Positions 6,502 through 6,559 of a stretch of DNA of 6,559 nucleotides are shown here, one piece after another. The translations under genes and the position numbers were made by a program. This DNA comes from Giesbergeria sp. (GTDB taxonomy: Bacteria > Pseudomonadota > Gammaproteobacteria > Burkholderiales > Burkholderiaceae_C), in NCBI GenBank assembly GCA_030690515.1, contig JAUYGP010000430.1, positions 1 through 6,559 on the forward strand, read 5' to 3'. Position 1 is the first letter of the stretch, and every line of letters begins with the position of its first letter. The notes below the pieces were generated by a model, which saw only the letters and a program-made list of their open reading frames with translations, was not told the origin of the DNA and ran no database searches.

Positions 6502-6559
6502 GCCTGACGATGACCTACTTTCACACGGGAACCCGCACTATCCTCGGCGCAAAGTCGTT
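6502..6559 (-). rRNA. rrf: 5S ribosomal RNA, 3' half (runs off right edge)
   Basis: The minus strand reads GTGCGGGTTCCCGTGTGAAA followed by GTAGGTCATCGTCAGGC, the typical 3' half of a betaproteobacterial 5S rRNA. About 58 of roughly 114 nt are present. The 3' end is placed at 6502 by the conserved GTCAGGC ending and could be off by a base or two. As the last gene of an rRNA operon, it implies that 23S and 16S genes lie to the right, transcribed leftward. Confidence 0.93.

Overview
The window looks like chromosomal DNA of a GC-rich betaproteobacterium, most likely a comamonad (Acidovorax or a relative). The evidence is the strongly C/G-ending codons of the two large genes, the betaproteobacterial 3' end of a 5S rRNA gene at the right edge, and an AT-rich intergenic element of a kind I associate with Comamonadaceae. 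The species assignment is inference. No phage, transposon, CRISPR or toxin/defence genes are visible.

Layout, left to right. A LysR-type regulator gene on the minus strand (1-441) runs off the left edge. Upstream of it on the same strand is a gene for a 648-residue family I acyl-CoA:acetate CoA-transferase of the YdiF/Pct type (561-2507). A 202-bp divergent promoter region (2508-2709) separates it from a plus-strand malate synthase G gene (glcB, 2710-4911). Next comes a 126-bp gap holding two hairpins, then three plus-strand genes: a small cysteine-rich CWC protein (5038-5277), a 62-residue 4-oxalocrotonate tautomerase-family protein (5307-5495) and a YafJ-like class II glutamine amidotransferase (5544-6335). 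At the right end, the last gene of an rRNA operon (5S, minus strand, partial) and its terminator converge on the amidotransferase gene. No gene-free stretch exceeds about 300 bases.

The large divergent pair shares a metabolic theme. The CoA-transferase can move CoA between acetate and short-chain acyl groups, and malate synthase condenses acetyl-CoA with glyoxylate. Their shared promoter region contains a perfect 11-bp inverted repeat with TTTGCAAA-type cores, which resembles the binding motif of RamB/ScfR short-chain acyl-CoA regulators. This is the most interesting regulatory signal here. The second is a diverged two-copy intergenic element placed in the same orientation just behind both large genes. 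It has a conserved double-hairpin design with covarying base pairs, and one copy supplies the last codons and stop of the CoA-transferase. The rest of the window looks like ordinary core-genome content; I do not see a clear new multi-gene system.
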